Shown here: positions 63,695-64,000 of the stretch, in pieces
Layout: each line of letters opens with the position of its first letter
Numbering within the stretch: position 1 is the stretch's first letter
DNA from: Rhizobiales bacterium CCH3-A5
GTDB taxonomy: Bacteria; Pseudomonadota; Alphaproteobacteria; Rhizobiales; Beijerinckiaceae
Length of the DNA: 64,000 bases
Reading direction: 5' to 3'
Assembly (NCBI GenBank): GCA_001556025.1
Contig: LSIB01000081.1
Coordinates: forward strand, 46,953-110,952
The notes under the pieces: generated by a model
What the model was told of the DNA's origin: nothing
The model's input: the letters and a program-made list of their open reading frames with translations, nothing else
Database searches by the model: none
Position numbers and translations under genes: made by a program

Positions 63695-64000
63695 GGCTGA
63701 TCCAATGCGCGACGGCGTTTTGCATAAGTCGCTGTGGCAGCTTGGGCTCGCGCCGATTAACAATCCGCAAATTTCATCCTCACGGCGGCATAGGCCAGTT
63801 CACCTACGCATGGCTCCGGCCGACCGGAGGCCTTCGCTTTCTGCGCAAAAACGTGACCAAACGCGCATTTGTCTCGGCCCTTTAATTGCGGAGAGCTGTC
63901 AACCTCGGATTTCGCGCCGTCATCGCCGGGGTCATGGTCCTTTCCGAGGTCAAGCGCCTCATGATGATGTTCGGGTCGGGTGCCTCAACGTGTGCAACGA
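63695..64000. other. Right-edge intergenic region with no recognisable gene
   Basis: This stretch holds the upstream region of the chemoreceptor gene, an AT-richer patch near 63755-63785 that may contain its promoter, and a frame from ATG 63934 that stays open to the window end for 22 codons only. That frame reads MVLSEVKRLMMMFG and could be the start of a gene, but it is too short to judge. Nothing else is recognised. Confidence 0.4.

Overview
The window is a GC-rich (roughly two-thirds G+C by eye), densely coded piece of an alphaproteobacterial chromosome. Gene content points to the Hyphomicrobiales (Rhizobiales), of a Bosea/Methylobacterium/Bradyrhizobium-like type. The main clues are CckA encoded beside flagellar export genes, DUF6468 and MotE-like proteins beside fliM, DUF6867 inside a liv operon, a one-cysteine DksA, DUF1236 and DUF2019 proteins, and an ATP12 chaperone. 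The genus cannot be fixed from the sequence alone. I see no tRNA, rRNA, CRISPR array, prophage or insertion sequence.

Layout. 1-3.5 kb: the 3' part of alaS, a MlotiK1-like potassium channel gene with an odd selectivity filter, and a small secreted protein. 3.5-23.4 kb: a flagellar locus of two divergent pairs. The first pair is flgB-flgC-fliE-fliQ-fliR-flhB-cckA (leftward) against fliO-fliP (rightward). The second is fliL-fliM-DUF6468-motE-TPR protein (leftward) against flgF-flgG-flgA-flgH (rightward). Both divergent intergenic regions carry a TTAA-N7-TTAAC box typical of CtrA and a GGCAA-N3-TTGCC type inverted repeat. The flgF side also has a well-spaced sigma-54 -24/-12 element. CckA, the histidine kinase upstream of CtrA, is therefore encoded in the locus it probably controls. 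A small AT-richer patch with two orphan genes (12.1-13.0 kb) sits between fliP and the TPR gene.

23.4-34.7 kb: mixed housekeeping and accessory genes. These are an orphan membrane protein, dksA, an SGNH hydrolase coupled to pccB, a probable HNH nuclease/DUF2019 toxin-immunity pair, a GFA-family protein, the ATP12 chaperone, a DmpA/NylC-type peptidase, Spy-like and PsiF-like secreted proteins, rpsD and murI. 34.7-46.2 kb: a MarR-GNAT fusion, a DUF1236 protein, an amine oxidase, a TrmJ-like methyltransferase, an M19 dipeptidase, a D-amino-acid dehydrogenase-like flavoprotein, a BASS-family transporter, a GST, rpe, purB and an RBBP9-like hydrolase. Three copies of a roughly 92-100 bp cloverleaf-like palindromic repeat lie in intergenic spaces at 33.6, 40.1 and 44.2 kb.

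46.3-51.8 kb: a complete branched-chain amino-acid (Liv) transport cluster. 52.1-56.5 kb: hydroxyproline epimerase and D-amino-acid dehydrogenase genes, divergent from a GntR regulator with a palindromic operator candidate, followed by psuG-psuK (pseudouridine breakdown). 57.4-61.7 kb: pcaB, split aconitase X (large and small subunits), pcaD and pcaC in one overlapping operon, which mixes beta-ketoadipate genes with a probable hydroxyproline dehydratase. The window closes with a CoxG-like protein and a cytoplasmic globin-type chemoreceptor that seems to lack the heme-ligating histidine.
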